Assembly (NCBI GenBank): GCA_013399115.1
Contig: VXAA01001513.1
Location: forward strand, 337,477-401,476
Length of the DNA stretch: 64,000 bases
Direction: 5' to 3'
Origin: Anseranas semipalmata
Taxonomy: Eukaryota; Chordata; Aves; Anseriformes; Anseranatidae
Every line of letters begins with the position of its first letter. Within the stretch, counting starts at the first letter, position 1. A program made the position numbers and the translations under genes. This document shows positions 1-13,369 of the stretch, piece after piece. Below the pieces are notes generated by a model that saw only the letters and a program-made list of their open reading frames with translations, ran no database searches and had not been told where the DNA came from.

Positions 1-39
1 AGGAGAGGAGAGGAGAGGAGAGGAGAGGAGAGGAGAGGA
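1..39. repeat. (GGAGA)n pentanucleotide microsatellite, cut by window edge
   Basis: Nearly eight perfect copies of a five-base purine unit (AGGAG) run from the first base of the window and stop where AATAAAGAAAT begins. The left end is cut by the window, so the true length is unknown. All purines lie on the + strand, so the tract could form unusual structures and is probably polymorphic. Confidence 0.95.
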
Positions 40-765
40 ATAAAGAAATAGATTTGTAATACCTGAATTGCATACACAAATATAAGATTGCCAGAACTTT
101 ATGAAAGGAAGTCCATAGGATCTGGCCTTTTGAGTACTCCTAGGAAGTTATATATAATTCTTGCTACATGAGCATACCAGCTTTGTTTGAAAAGCCTTCC
201 TTGCCTGACTTTTGTTTCTGAGTTGCCACTGCCGTTACTCACTTGACAATGGCACACTGCGGAGAATCATAGGCTCAGCACAATATTGATCAAGTCAGTG
301 CTAACATAGCAGAAACACAGGAAGGAAGCAGGCAACCTGTGCTTGGGACTGCAGCCTGAAGGGCAGGCTCTCCACCATGGCAGAGGGGAAGGAAGCAAGT
401 TGGATGCAGAAGAACTGAATGCTTTTCTTTTTTTCCACAAAAGATATATTTTGCCATGGCTTCCTAAATTCCACCTGGTTTTCTGCTTCATCCAAGCACA
501 TCACTATTTACAGCTTCTCCTACATTTACGCCGCTCATGACATAGGAAAACATTTCAGCCTCCAATATATGGAACATGGCAGGTCGATCATTTCCAACTT
601 CTTTCCTTTTCTTTTTCAGAAACAAGGACTGGTTTTAACTAATCCTCTTACCAGAAAATAGTTTGAACTGATAAAAGCACTGTACAAATATTCCATTCTG
701 AGATCAAATTTAAAAGATTATTGGTATCTTTGGGGTTTTAAGATTTTATTTTTAAGATTTTTTAT

Positions 766-767
<2 letters not shown>

Positions 768-807
<40 letters not shown>
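768..807. repeat. 40-base poly(T) tract
   Basis: An uninterrupted run of 40 T, the longest homopolymer in the window, follows an AT-rich lead-in (TTTTTAAGATTTTTTATTC). On the minus strand it is a poly(A) run, with an AATAAA at 863-858 about 50 bases before it. That could suggest the tail of a reversed mRNA copy, but the spacing is longer than usual and no coding sequence is seen upstream of it on that strand. Confidence 0.95.
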
Positions 808-810
<3 letters not shown>

Positions 811-2137
811 ATTGCCTGTTGATGAATATTTTTAAGGCTTGGGCTATTTAAGACTGGTTTATTATTTCGGAACGTTTTAGGGAATCTCAGCTCCTCAGAG
901 ACTGAAAAATATGTCTCCCCCAGTTCTGCCTCCAAGGCCAAAACAACATCTATTTTCACTAGCTATGGCCATATGAGAATCTTGCTGTGGATGAAAGGCC
1001 ATGTACATGTGCATACAAAGATCAAGCGAACGTGCCTGGAGTGGAGCTGGCGCTGCCACAATCTCACCACCCCAGAGGTGGAGCTGAGAGGAGGTGGAGA
1101 GCCTGGCAGAGCACAGATGCACAGGTATCTCAGAAAGGCTGCTGAAAATGCTGAATTATTTTTGCTGTCTTCATGCACTCATCACTTGACTCTATGAGAT
1201 GCAAAGCAGCAGTTCATGCCATCAGACAGGAATACATATCAGTCTTACAGTGGGACTATAGCCCAGGCAATAGCATAAAGGAGAGAGCAGGGACACATCA
1301 CCACAGGCATGCAGAGGCATCTGCATCCAGAACTGAAAGAACTGAAGCATAAAGGGATCAGGACAAAACCACCCATGTTGGTATTTTTGCAGAGATCAGT
1401 TGTAGGGAGTGGAGATAGGGCTCCTGGCCTACCGTCTGTGCATCCTGAGCCAGTGAGCCCACACTAAACCACACTGATTTATTGCCGCAGATTAGCATTA
1501 GTATGGTAAATTCTGCATGATGTTTATAGAGACATGCAGACTTCCTTCAGTAAAGGATTTACGAAGGAAATAATCCATTTCTGAATTCACGATCTTTCCT
1601 GGTAACTCCCAAAGTACGTAATGAAATAAATCAAGTTTATCATAATTTCTCCTCTCTTCTTGCCCAAGATGGGCCAGCCCAAGGAAGGAATGAGCAGCGC
1701 CTTGGCTGCAGAGGGAGCCCTCCCAAAGGGAGAATTACCATCCTCCCTTGCAGGGCTTTCCAAGGTGCGTTTCTCAATTTGCAAACTCTTGTGTCATTAG
1801 AGGAAAGGGAAGAGATCCAAACAATTCAGATTTGTGTCCAGTTAGTCAAAGCATGTGGGTGCTAACTAACACACAGATGTGTCCTGTAAGTGGTTGAGAA
1901 GACAAACAGCCAACACAGAGAGATACCCAATGCTTCTGTAATCATTGGAGATTTAGCCATCGTTTCAATACAGGTATTTTTAAGCTGTATTATCTTCACA
2001 TTACAAGGGGGAAGTATTTTCAGTGTAATCATGCATGGGTTCCTCCTTATTCACAGGAACTGTAATAAAGACTATCTGTATTTCTGCTGTTGCCCAAGAA
2101 TGCAAGATTCTTTCCTAAATTACAATTCTATCTCTGT

Positions 2138-2152
2138 AAAAAAAAAAAAAAA
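2138..2152. repeat. Poly(A) tract, 15 bases
   Basis: A run of 15 A sits in AT-rich unique sequence. No repeat body or target-site duplication is recognisable around it. Confidence 0.9.
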
Positions 2153-3128
2153 TAGTTTTCCTGAACATTTCAGGGAGCTTTTCTTTACAAGCAATGTGCA
2201 AAAAGAGAACGCCATAACCAAAATTACAGCCACTCAAGACGAAGAAAATAAAAGACATGAGAAAGCATGAAATCCAGGACTGGCTCAGCAAAAACAGCCA
2301 TGACTATAACCCCCCAAAAATGAGTGTTGCCTTCTTACTCATGGGTGTGTGCGAAGAGACCAAATGATATTTTTCTGTAGGCCAACAGGAACCAACACAG
2401 GTAAATGTATGAAACAGCCTGAGACCTCATACATATCTGGGTAACAATCTATATTTTCTGCTACCCAAGCTAGTGTCCAGCTAGAGATGGAGAAATGCAA
2501 CAGAGATCTCCTTCTAAACAATCTGACTTGAGCGTTTTTCTGTTTTTAAATGTTACAGTACCCATATGCTGCTCTCATCCCTATTTAGCACACAGAGACT
2601 CTCCCATGTCTAAACATGTAACTTCCACCTCGTCTTGTGCTTCAGATCACGGGGATGCCTATGCAAATTTAATGAGAAATTGAATCAACCAAAATTATCC
2701 TGAGAATTTTTCCCAAATGATCTGACAGTCGTGTTGCTTATATGCAAGTCACCTCAAGTATGCTCATAAATGGAGCAGCAATGCCATTCTCGCCTATCAG
2801 ATGTTTGCTGAAGATATTGCCTCTTGTCCCCCAGGACCCTGATCAGCAGTTTCAACTTGAAGAGCTATAGAAGATGTTTGGGAGCTCACAGGATCAAAAA
2901 TTGATCTCAGTGTGTAACGTATGACAGGAGCTGCAACTTCCACAAGTTTGATTTAAATCATTCTCTGCTGTGCTTTCCCCACAGTGTTTTAATATGTATA
3001 CAATGGGACCTGAAATGTCCACTGACTTACACTGACAACTCACTCTTGTCTTTTCAAGGTTTTCCTGAAAGCTAGAAGATGTTTGCAATCACTGAAGAGC
3101 AGTGTGGTTCTTTTTAGACACCAGGAAG

Positions 3129-3145
3129 AAAAAAAAAAAAAAAAA
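3129..3145. repeat. Poly(A) tract, 17 bases
   Basis: A run of 17 A is followed by a short direct repeat of ACTCTGAAA (two copies directly after the tract), which suggests local slippage or a small duplication. Confidence 0.9.
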
Positions 3146-4700
3146 CTCTGAAAACTCTGAAAATCAAGAACATCTAAATGTAAAGAACTGAGTCTGAAGA
3201 GCAGTTTCCAACTTGGCCCTGCTGCTGTGATTGTCCCTTCCTTTCTTGCAAATCCAGCAACCAGCAGTGCTTCCTCAGGTTGAGGTGATCCAGTCTCCTC
3301 CCAGCCTGCGGGAAGCCTCCTTGTTCCCTCTCCTCCCATGCTGGCCTTGGGATTTGCTCCCAGGACAGGCAGCTTTCCTCCTCCTTTTGGGTCTTTCCTC
3401 CTTTGCACACATCTGTCTGCCTTTTCCTTAGTGCATGTCCTTTTTAACTGGGAAAAAAACAGGTTCCAGCTGGTAATGGACATCCCTTCTTCTGCTGCAA
3501 ACAAAGCCACGAATGAACTTTCCTCCACATTTCCTTTCTTCGGTCCATTTTGCAGCTCCTCAACACCTGACTTGATGGTGAGAGTCAGCTTTTAGGAGCA
3601 ATGCTAGACCAAGGCCATTTTCTGTCTCCTTATAACATGCACATCTCTCCTTTGGTCCCCCTGGCTCCCCCTCCCCAGCCTGGCTCTTTGCCTTATATAC
3701 AAGTTTGAGTCCTTCTGGGTGTGTCTCTGCACAGCCCCCCCAGCTGATTGGAACAGGACCCTCAAAAGGATTATTAGCCCATATTTTCATCCATGCCCCT
3801 AGCATTTCTAGTCACCTTCTAACCCTCAGCAGAGACTCCCTCTCTGAAACAGGCTTCCTTTGTCAAAATGCTGTGTTCTGTCTCCAAAATAACAGCTTCT
3901 CTCTTTCATCACAGGGGGAAGAAAGAGCAAGCTGATCGAGCTGATTCTTTACAAATGATTTTTTTTCCTTTGTTTTCGTGGTGATGCTACCATGAAACTC
4001 TCCTAGTTGCACTCAACAAGGTGCAAGTAAAGCAAGTGCAATTGAATTTGCTTACTGTCACACTTGGAGTCAGACTCCAGTGTAGAGTCAGCATGCTCTT
4101 GCGGCAAAGATCACTTGGCCTGAAATTATTTAAAGACGAGTACAAAAGAAGAATATTTTGAATTGTTCTAAACTCACTGTGCCATATATGGAAGGAAAGC
4201 TCTTCTCATTAAGTACAATTACCCAAGAAAGTAATTAAAAGGTAGAAAGTAACAAAAAAAGGCAAATGCTTTTGAGACATTATAAGCTCTGTATTGCCCT
4301 CAGATAATGCAGTACAAAAAATATATAGCATAGGGATAAAAGTTAACAGCAGTCCAACGCTTCAATCTCTTTTCCCACTAGCTTTGTTTTTTCCTGGCAT
4401 CTCAGGTGCATCCCTCCTGTACACAAAGTTCAGCAGGACTCTCTGGATGAAGGTCACTCCTCCAGTCCCTCACACAGAGGAGCCTCTGCAGGAAAATGAG
4501 GGATTACTCAAAGGTCTTACTGCAGGTTCACAAACCAGGGGGGGGCGGGACACGACGACTCTGGCCACCCTTTCCCCATGGGTGAAGAGGCATCAGTTAG
4601 GCTCAATCTGGAGAGGCTTTCAAGCATCCTGAGTATCACTGGGTTGTGGCAGACATCAAATATTGTTGCAGATTGGGGTTTTTGTGTCTTTGAACAAAGC

Positions 4701-7700
4701 ACTGGGATTTTGAAATTGGAAGGGATCTGAGAGGGTGTAGAAGAGGCTGGTGATGGCTGCGCACAGGGATTTCCACTTCTTCCGAGGCTCAGTCCCTGCT
4801 GATGAGCCAGCAGGTGTGCAGGGGCTCCCAGCTAACTGGAGACCCAGCGTGCTGCTGCCTTGGTCACACCACCAAGGCAATAACTTTGCCATAGAAGAGG
4901 TTCTGGTCATGCATTCCTGGCCACTCTCCTCAGGCTAAAATAAGAAGCTCCCTCAATCTGAAACCAGATGTTAGAAAACAGAGTTTCTCCTGAGAACAAA
5001 AGCTCTCCCCCATGACTACCACCAGGGCTGTCTCGCTACACCCAAAGGACCCGTCCAAGTCCAATCCACCCTACAGCGAAAGCACACAGCTAAACTGCTC
5101 ACGTGTGCTGTCCCACAGGGGAATTTCTGCCACCCTCAGCAGTTCCCTGCCAGTTCCCCCATCGCAGATCTTGTTGGAAAAAGCACTTTGTGCATCAGCT
5201 GCGCAATGTTTCAGTTCAATGGCACATTTGTTTCAAAAACCCTGACTTTGACTGCCTGTAAATTGCTCTGCTGACATTTCCCTCATTCTGCTCGTAACAG
5301 TGTGCATCTTTCAAAGTGGGACTGGCCAAAACAAGAGGGGGGGAAATATCGAAAAGCAAAACTTCAATCTAGTCTAAACCACAAAACACAAGCTGCTGAC
5401 AGAGGCAGTTGCTCAAAGGGAGTTAAACCCAAGTCTCCATCTGCAAATATAAGGTGTGAAAAGCCCTAAGCAAATACGCAGTACTTCCACTGTGTCTGCA
5501 AAGGCATTCTAACCACTTGTAGGAAAGCCTGTCCTTTGCCTCAGCCCCCGCTGACAACAGGGAGCCTCCTTCTCCAACCCAGGCATATGTAGAGCTTTCT
5601 CCTTGACAGCTTTGTGGGTACACTCAGTATCTGAAGTCAAATTCCCCTGCTCCCAGCACTCTGAAGGTTAAACCCCAGGCCAAATGTCTTACTTTCTAAA
5701 TACATTTCACTCAAGTTAGTAACCTTTCACAGCAAATAAGGCAGCAGAGGGTTCAACCGTCAGTCATGTCATGGACTGTTAGAAAATGTGTCAATACAGG
5801 AGAACGAACCAGCAGGTGAGTCTGTTGTAATACAGCACTCGAGACAGGAAACGTCCTGGAATTGAAAGGACACGTAGGAAATGATTAGTGACCGCAATAC
5901 TCCAGCAAGGAATTCTCTTGTTTTCCACTACAGCTTTCCAATTTACAAAGCAAAGATTCAGGTCAGATCCTCAGCTGATATGAACCTCCCTGATTTAGTT
6001 GACTACCACAGACCTCCGGACAGCTGAGGATGGCAGCTTTTGTCTGGCACTCAGGTGCACCCCAGCTGCTGCCAAGAGCACAGGTTGCAGGTGCACTCAC
6101 AGCTCCGGTGCTCACCAGATACGGCACTATCTTCCTCTTCCCTGGCTACCAAGGTCCTGGGTAAAGCATGGCCAATGCTGTTTACAGCTGGCCAACCAAT
6201 CGTTCCTTTTTGTTGAGATGCAACAGGTTTTCAAGGATTTATGATCAGAATCTCAGATAACCACCTCCAGAAAAGAACCACTTAACTACCTAGTGGAGGA
6301 CAGCACGTTCACCTTTTCCGTCTTCTCCATGCCCCACAGGAAGAAAGAACCCTCACAGATTAGACATTGAGAGATACAAATAACATGATCTCCAGCCCAG
6401 TTAAGGAACCACCACCAACAGCAGAAATCCCAGAAAGCTTCTCTGGACACCACCGCCTTTCCAATAAATAAGAAATCCATAGGAATAGATGGATAGGAAA
6501 ACATAAATTTTCCTAAGAGATTAGGACTACCTCATAAAATTTAAACGGAAGGATATTGCCTTCTCCACTTTTTCCACATTACTGGAGCACTAGCCATGCC
6601 GTGAAGGACTCTGGAAAACTGAACACAGAAAGCCTCCAGAACCACACAGCATCCTAACGCCCAGGCCAACGCTCTGTATAACTGAAGATGAAACAAGAAG
6701 AGGCAGTGAAGGTCACATCACTGCCGGCAGAGTTTGGTACAAACTCCGGTCTTTATGCTAATACAGTCCCATGAGAACACAAAGCTAAAGACAAAAAATC
6801 TTAAGTACAAAGAATGGCAAGGAAGGACAGAGAGAAGTTTTACTTTGGAGCCTCAGCATCTTATTTCACTGCACAAAACCATAAAGTATGCATCTGTAAG
6901 GCACTAAGTAGAGTTGTAGAGGGATATTCAAGCTGTCTTTGTTAAGTTAGCTCAGCTATTGGAAGCAACACCATCAGGTTACCGTGGCATTCCTCCCAGA
7001 CTAATGCTCACTGTTTCTCAGCAAGGCTATGAGACACAAACAAAATGCCACCTCAGCGTGGTAGAAATTCCCAAAGCACCAGCTAATGCAGAATCAGCTC
7101 AGGTCTGGCTGCTCAGCTCTGCACTGTACAAACTCCCTTGATAGGATGACTTCAAAGAGGTACCAGCAGGTACCAGCACTGTGTCTGAGAAGATCAGTCC
7201 CAGCCTTGCCTGGCTCTGCTCTACAAACCTTCCCAGACAGCTGCAGCAGGTTCACACTACCAAATCCAGAGATCCATTTCTAGCTGTAACAGAGGAAACA
7301 GATCCCTCTGATCATTTCTCCATATGTGATCCACATCAATCTCCAAGCTTAAACTTCCAGAGCAGAAGAATGGAGATTCTGTCTTCTCTTGCTCTTTGGC
7401 AAGTAGATAAACCCTTCTTTGTTTATTTTTTCAGTACAGAAACACCTTGAATGGGCACGTTACAGACCTTACTCAGTGTGCGGTCATGCACTATCTACGG
7501 TAGATTATGTTAAAACCTTGAGAAAAATAAGACTCATTTCCATATCTGTGTGAAAGTCTCAATATTAGCAAAGACACAAAGAGAAGTGAAAGGCAGACAC
7601 TATAGGGGAGGAACTACGGATAGTAACTAACAGTTAGTGTGTGTTCAGCCACCAGGATCCAGCAATTTCGGGAACGTCATAAGGTGAGCAGTGCAGTGAG

Positions 7701-9990
7701 CCACCAGCACAAGGCAGATCACACCAAATCGCAGACAAGAGGAGAGCACAGGTGTAAAAACAAGTGCTTCCATCCTGCCTGCACAGCAGCACTACCTCAC
7801 AGATGTCTGCACAAGAAGCACATAAGCAGCAATGCTACCTGTGCCAGAAAACCAGCAATCAGAATCAACACTGACATCTTCTGACACGCAGGCAGCATCC
7901 CGGGCAGCAGAGAGCTAATGCATGAGGATGGCATCGGGTGCTGGCAGTGGCACAGCACCAAGACCAATACAAGAGTTTCATGCAGGCTCAGCAGCATGCA
8001 GAGGGCAGCCGAGACAATGGGAAAGATAAGCTTTCCAACAGGTTATATGTTAACAACCTCTGACCCAAGCAGATGGAGATCAATCAGGACATTGCTGGCA
8101 CTTCTATAATAACCTCCTCATGCCTCAGGCTGGAAGACAAGGATGTCATTTGTTTGAGAGCTTTAACACAAAACTGGGCTGCTGTGTCTCAACTGTCATC
8201 CATCAGCCCCGCTGCAGAAACCACCCCGCTCACATGAGCTTAGCCCACAACTATGCAATCTGAAGGCACTTAACTCTTCTTCATTGCAGACAAGGGAAAG
8301 ATGAATTCCTAGTGTCTACCACAGTTTGGGTGTACAGACGGGGACTGTAATAGTTTGTTATGCTGCAAAAACTTAATCCTATGTTTCAGGCCAAAGATAC
8401 TGCTTAGTGGGTAGGGCTACATGCACATAACAGTACTGTCTGCTGAAAGTAATCAATTAGGGTGTTGGTTTTGGTCAGAAAAGCTCTCTTATGTGAGCCA
8501 GATACCTACCAGGAACTCTTTGCATACTAAATTTCTGCAGAGGAAGAGACACTTCATATAAATTGCCTGTATTGTGCCAGAGCCCCAAAGTAGTATTCAC
8601 CTAATATACCTGCTGAGCCCAGCAAAATAGGAGTGATCAAGAATGCCCAGGCACAAGGAGTCAGCTAAAGAGCAATGTACAAATGCAGTTATTCTGCCTA
8701 GTTCTGGGCATCCCTTACACTGTTTGTATGTGACATATGTTTGGCACACACATCTGCAAAAACTGAGTATCACATGTTTTAATCATTATATTCCCTCAAC
8801 CATGAAAGATGTATTTGGGAAGATGGGCTTAAATTCACTGCACCACGTTGTGCAAGGTTCTTCACTGGTCTTTGGGGTCTGAACAGCTGAGTCAGGATAT
8901 CTTTCTTCTGAGCTGAGGATAAAAAGAATTAACTTAGGAGTCAACAGAAAGGCCAAGGAAAAAATATTAGCTTTGAGTCTAATCCACTCCCAGCATGATT
9001 AAAAACCATGGAACTACAAGCAATTTCTTGTAGCAGATCCTCAGTCGGGTTTGAGATGTACTCACTGCACATGTGCTCTCATACTGGTCCCAGTCTCCCC
9101 CTACAAACTCCGGTGAGCTCCACTGGTCAAGATCTATTGTTTGTATCCAACGCCCTTGCAGGACAGCATCCTGGATGCTCATGGATACCACCACCACTTG
9201 TTAAAGTATGTAAAAGTCAACCCTATTGTATCACTCTGTCCATGAATTAGAGCTTATCAGAGAATTCACAAGCTCAGTATGTAGATGCTGTCTTTTTCAG
9301 AAATACTTTAGTGGTTCAATAGTGACTTTAGCAACTTGACTCAGTGTCAAGACTTACACTGAGTTCTCAACCCAATGCATTCAGCTGCCAAGAGCATTCA
9401 GGTTGTCGTACAGAAACAAAACAAAACAGAACACAAAAGCCAGCAGTCCTGTATTTCCCCCTGGTTTGCAGATCAAAAGAAACAGCCCAGCCTTTGAAAA
9501 CTGAGCACAGATTTGGCCTTTTGAAATCCATCACCTTGGCAACCCAAGTCACAGCCAATGGACAACTGTAATTGCCAAACGCCTGCCCCACAGCGCAGAC
9601 AGCACTGTTCAGACCTCAGGACCTGCTGAAGTCTGCTCAGCCACCCCACAGCAAGGGTAAGCATGATGGGCAGCTCCTTCAGAGGGCACGCTCGTTCTCA
9701 CAACCCACTCGCTTGCAGAGCCCTGCAGAAACACACACATGGAGGCTCATTCCTAGAGGGAATCCCACAGGGAGTGGGATTTATTGATTTATTGGAATAA
9801 GCAATGCCCGCACTCATGGGTTCTTTTGCAGGGCTGCAGTGGGAGGTGTCTGTGTGACTCTCCAGGACCACATTGGTGTTTTTCAGTTTCCAGCACACAG
9901 GGAGGCAATGCTGCATCTCCCTGTATCTGCTCTTTGGAGGAGCTCTTAAGCAAAAGTCTGCCTGCTGATGAGCTGGAAATGCACACTCAG
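4701..9990. other. Non-coding unique sequence
   Basis: No gene, RNA or transposon could be supported. Open frames are all under 95 codons and overlap one another in several frames. A short TTGGAAGGGATCT at about 4.72 kb resembles the CR1 3' tail but the match does not extend. Small features seen are a 10-base direct duplication (GGTACCAGCA twice, 7,159-7,178), AAAAC-type repetition near 9,416-9,436, and a perfect 8-base hairpin, AATCCCAC/GTGGGATT, at 9,761-9,781. Confidence 0.65.
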
Positions 9991-12099
9991 AATAGCTGGG
10001 ATAGTGAAAGAGAATAAAGCCTAATACAGGAGAAACAACAGCAACATGAAAATTTACAATCTCTCTGCTCTCTTATGCAACAGACTTTATGGATGATTTT
10101 TCCTGGCTGAGCCTGATCTAGATTACACAGATGTGATTACTAATTACTGTGGCTTCTCTCTGTGCAGTGGGTAATGAGTTTCTCATTTCATACATAACTT
10201 ACAGCTTTTTCTCCAGTTAGCCCAGTTTCCTTAAAACAACCAAGGCAATTACAGACACCTTGGTTCGCTGTTAGAGCGAGGTTCTGCAGTCCCTTAGAGA
10301 TTTCATTTTAAAAGTTTGTGGTACTTTTGAATCATATAAACTAGCTAAATTTCTTTAGACCAGGAGTTACATCTTCTACGAAAATAATCCACATTAAAAA
10401 GAAATGCATGTGTACACACACAAACATCAAAACAAAACAAAATCCTTGAAATGAATATTGGTTAAAATCATTTATGTTGGCCAAAGTCATGTTCCATCAA
10501 CGCTTCTGGTGCATCAACCAGATTTAATTACCACTTATTTTGCTAGTCCTCTCCCTGCAAGATGTCACCAGGGCCCCATTCATCAAGATAATATCCCCTC
10601 CAAAACAAACTAAGTCAGCACTGGCTGCCAGTGTATGACTACACTTGGCATCAAAGGCCCCTCTCCTTTCCTCCTGCCCTTCTCCATCATTCAACGCCCA
10701 GGCCAGCAGCTGCTACAGACCACGGGCACAGGCTGAGCCATTTGTGCACCAGCCAAAGCTACCACCAGCAACCTGCTGCACAAAGAAATGTCAAGTTCGA
10801 GAACTGACAGAAGGGTAGGTGGTAAAAGCAGGAAATGTGGGGTTTGACCTGGCTGGTGGACATACTTTGAAGGAGCAGTGTGCTGTCCCTACCAGGCCAT
10901 ACCAAAGTTTGCCTCCTGAGCAAGTCAGATTCTCTGATTCTAACAGCAAAACTCCAGACGTATTAGATAGCTGGTTGTCACATCCATGTATCTGAAATAT
11001 AATTAATAGTTGGAATAATAAGAACGGCCCTGTCCTCAGCACTGCACAGCAGAAAACCAAGCAGAGCACAGTCTCTGCTGCTGGGCACATTTTACCTCAG
11101 TCTACAGCTGCAAACCTCAGCATCAGTTGGAGGCTACAGGGAAAGAGAGGTGCCCATCACAAGACGGGGTCTGAGCATGCTGTGGGAGCTGCTAGGGAGA
11201 TCTTTTTTCAGACAGCACAGCAAAGACAAGTTGCGCACTTATTGCAAGCAGCAACATGAAGGAGAAAACATGAAAGTGTGTGCATTAGAATACATGAGTA
11301 CAAGTACAGGACTGTTTCACAGATCTTGGCCTTCAGAACATTATATAATGAGTGAGCAAAACAGTGCTTGACCCATAGCTCGCTGTACAAGGGATCCATG
11401 CTTTGCTTTGAAGCTCAATCCAGCCTGACCAGAGCTCAGGCTTGAGCCCAGGGGGTCTGCTGGGAGCCACAGATCTTAGCCCTGGGGTTTTGAATCTGAA
11501 TGGTTTGAACAGCTGCAGCATTTACTGAGGTAGGCGAGGTGCAGAGAGAGATGGACTGGACAACAGCGGCTCCTTTACCAGCCCCACACCCACACTGCTG
11601 CACAGCTGCGTCCAGGGGTGCCCCTGCACAATGCCAGATCCCACGGGGAGATCCTGCTGTCTTTGAGCTACAGCAGTGTCCCCTGCAACACCAGCCATGT
11701 GGTGCCATCTCCACGCCTTTCCTCCCAGGTAGACTTAGAGATGCTGCAGCTCCTGGTCCAGCTCTTAGGATGCTTTTTGCTTCCTTGTGACCAACATCTG
11801 GCCTGTCAGCCACTGGCTAGGGCAAAGCTCACCCTCATCCAAAAGATTTCTGCTTTATAACCACCATCCTTCTTCTTGCCCAGCTGAATTACCTGAGTCT
11901 CTGCAGAGTTTCTATATTTCCAAGCACTTGTACTGCAGTTTCACAGGCCGTTTTTCAGGTGTAATACAGCAGTCAATAACCTTCTAACAGGACAGCAAAC
12001 AGTTCCTGAGAAAAGTTCCCTGCACCAGAGATGAAATACAATTTTTTGACAGATCGTTGCCACTCAGGTGTATGAACCAGCAGAGCAAACTCCTATTTA

Positions 12100-12500
12100 A
12101 AAGCCAACTGAATGTTCATGAATAATATTTCTGGCTGTTCATTGCCTTCTCCTCTGAGACCTCTCTCAGAGCACTTCTCAGCCACAAGTCAAAGCATTTC
12201 TAATTTTTAACCATGTTTGTTTCAAATCATTGTTGATACTCATTTTAATTTAATTAAGCTTTTTTTTTCCTTTTTAACAAATGAAAGTCAGCCCTCAGTC
12301 CCAAAGGGCACAGCACTGTGTGCAGACATTTGCAGGTAATCGGAACTGAACTTCATCTCTGTTCTGCTCATTTTCAAGCCTTTCAAAGATCAAAGGGTTC
12401 TTTTTAATCGGGAGCTTTGTCATTATTAAAATGGCATTAATAGATAAAGATGGCTGTTTCCAAATGGTTGGTTTTATATCATGGCTCTATAATATCCTCA
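12100..12500. promoter_or_regulatory. Candidate conserved non-coding element
   Basis: This AT-rich, low-CpG, repeat-free stretch has several homeodomain-type cores, including TTTAATTTAATTAAGC near 12.25 kb and GCATTAATAGATAAAG near 12.43 kb. It has no open frame of note. The call rests on composition and motif density only, and conservation has not been checked. Confidence 0.25.
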
Positions 12501-12770
12501 TTGGAGGTAGCAGATGACTCAGAAAGCAGATGACTCTCTGAGTGAAACTTCAGATTTATCTAGATGGACAGTATAAAGTGATCTGTTGCTGAAGTGGGTG
12601 CCAATACCCATGAATAGGCATTGCTCGCTCTACCAAAACTTACAGTAAGGAGCCACTGAGTACAGTGAGGGAGAAACCACAGCACTCTTTAAACATACAT
12701 TTATTCCAAGTTTTGCTTGTAACTAAGCAGCCAGCCACCCTGATCCCAAAGGCAATAAGCTTGCCACTGC

Positions 12771-12796
12771 CTTTGCTTGTTTGCTTGTTTGTTTGA
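12771..12796. repeat. (TTGC/TTTG)n tetranucleotide repeat
   Basis: Imperfect tetranucleotide repetition (TTTGCTTGTTTGCTTGTTTG) covers about 26 bases. Confidence 0.8.
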
Positions 12797-13261
12797 ATGG
12801 ACTCAAAAAAAATTTAGGAAGATGAAGGAGCATCTGTAACCACAGCTCTGCTCTGCTGGCACCTTCCCCCAGGGCAGATTTGAATAGTCAGCAGGAATTT
12901 TTCTGCTGGAATAATGCCATGTCCTCATCTTAACTACAAAAACAATCTCTTATCAGTGTAGCTGTGTCCACACCCAAGTTCCTCCTGCAGCAGCCACTGT
13001 GTCATCTATTCACATCACATCCTGATGCTCGTCATGCAGAAATGTGTAACATTGACCTAGTTTTTCCTGAGGACCTTTTGTCATCATATGCTTTGGGTGG
13101 TGTTTTAGAGTAGTGATTTGGGAGCCAAGTCTACGCCAGGTAGAAACCGGTGTCACCTCTGACTAAGGAGGGCTCTGACCTGGTCTCTGCCCAGAATCTC
13201 ATGTGCCCAGAAGTCAACACTCAGGACATATCTATATACCATATCTCCCTAAATTGTGGTG

Positions 13262-13273
13262 TTTTTTTTTTTT
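13262..13273. repeat. Poly(T) tract, 12 bases
   Basis: A run of 12 T lies about 80 bases before the mixed C/T tract at 13,346-13,367. Confidence 0.85.
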
Positions 13274-13345
13274 CACGGTGATAGATTTTCTTCTCTTTGT
13301 TCTCACAGTTCTCAGAAACCCAGAATTATTGTACTACCTTTTGTA

Positions 13346-13367
13346 CCCCCCCCTTTTTTTTTTTTTT
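13346..13367. repeat. Polypyrimidine C8T14 tract followed by CAG
   Basis: Eight C are followed directly by 14 T and then CAG, giving a textbook-looking 3' splice acceptor. The following sequence stays open for only about 25 codons and I find no good donor, so I annotate it as a low-complexity pyrimidine tract. Confidence 0.85.
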
Positions 13368-13369
13368 CA

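Larger units (their letters stand above)
40..4700. other. Non-coding unique sequence
   Basis: I see no gene here. The open frames on the two strands overlap each other and lack recognisable domains. The longest, on the minus strand at 3,040-3,528 (162 codons), passes straight through the A-tract at 3,129-3,145 and so reads as a phenylalanine run, which argues against a real protein. Base composition is AT-rich with scattered GC-richer parts near 1.0-1.1 kb and 3.2-3.4 kb. The named content is the T-run at 768-807 and two A-tracts. No CR1 copy is visible. Confidence 0.7.
9991..13260. other. Non-coding unique sequence, partly enhancer-like
   Basis: No gene is supported. The GC-richer patch at 11.5-11.8 kb carries overlapping open frames on both strands (125 codons minus, 83 and 80 codons plus), a pattern expected from low stop density rather than coding. 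AT-rich stretches at 10.1-10.2 kb (with TAATTA) and 12.1-12.5 kb look like conserved non-coding elements. A (TTGC/TTTG)n tract lies at 12,771-12,796. Confidence 0.65.

Noticed and set aside
3040..3528. 162-codon minus-strand frame
   Set aside because: It reads through a 17-base A-tract as a phenylalanine run and has no domain.
4711..4740. TTGGAAGGGATCT resembling a CR1 tail
   Set aside because: Similarity does not extend to the ATCATCTAG and AACCCCC blocks that define a CR1 3' end.
7159..7178. GGTACCAGCA duplicated in tandem
   Set aside because: It is a ten-base duplication with no other structure around it, so it is best seen as trivial slippage.
9761..9781. Perfect 8-base hairpin AATCCCAC/GTGGGATT
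   Set aside because: It is short enough to be expected by chance in 64 kb and has no supporting context such as a T-tract terminator or transposon end.
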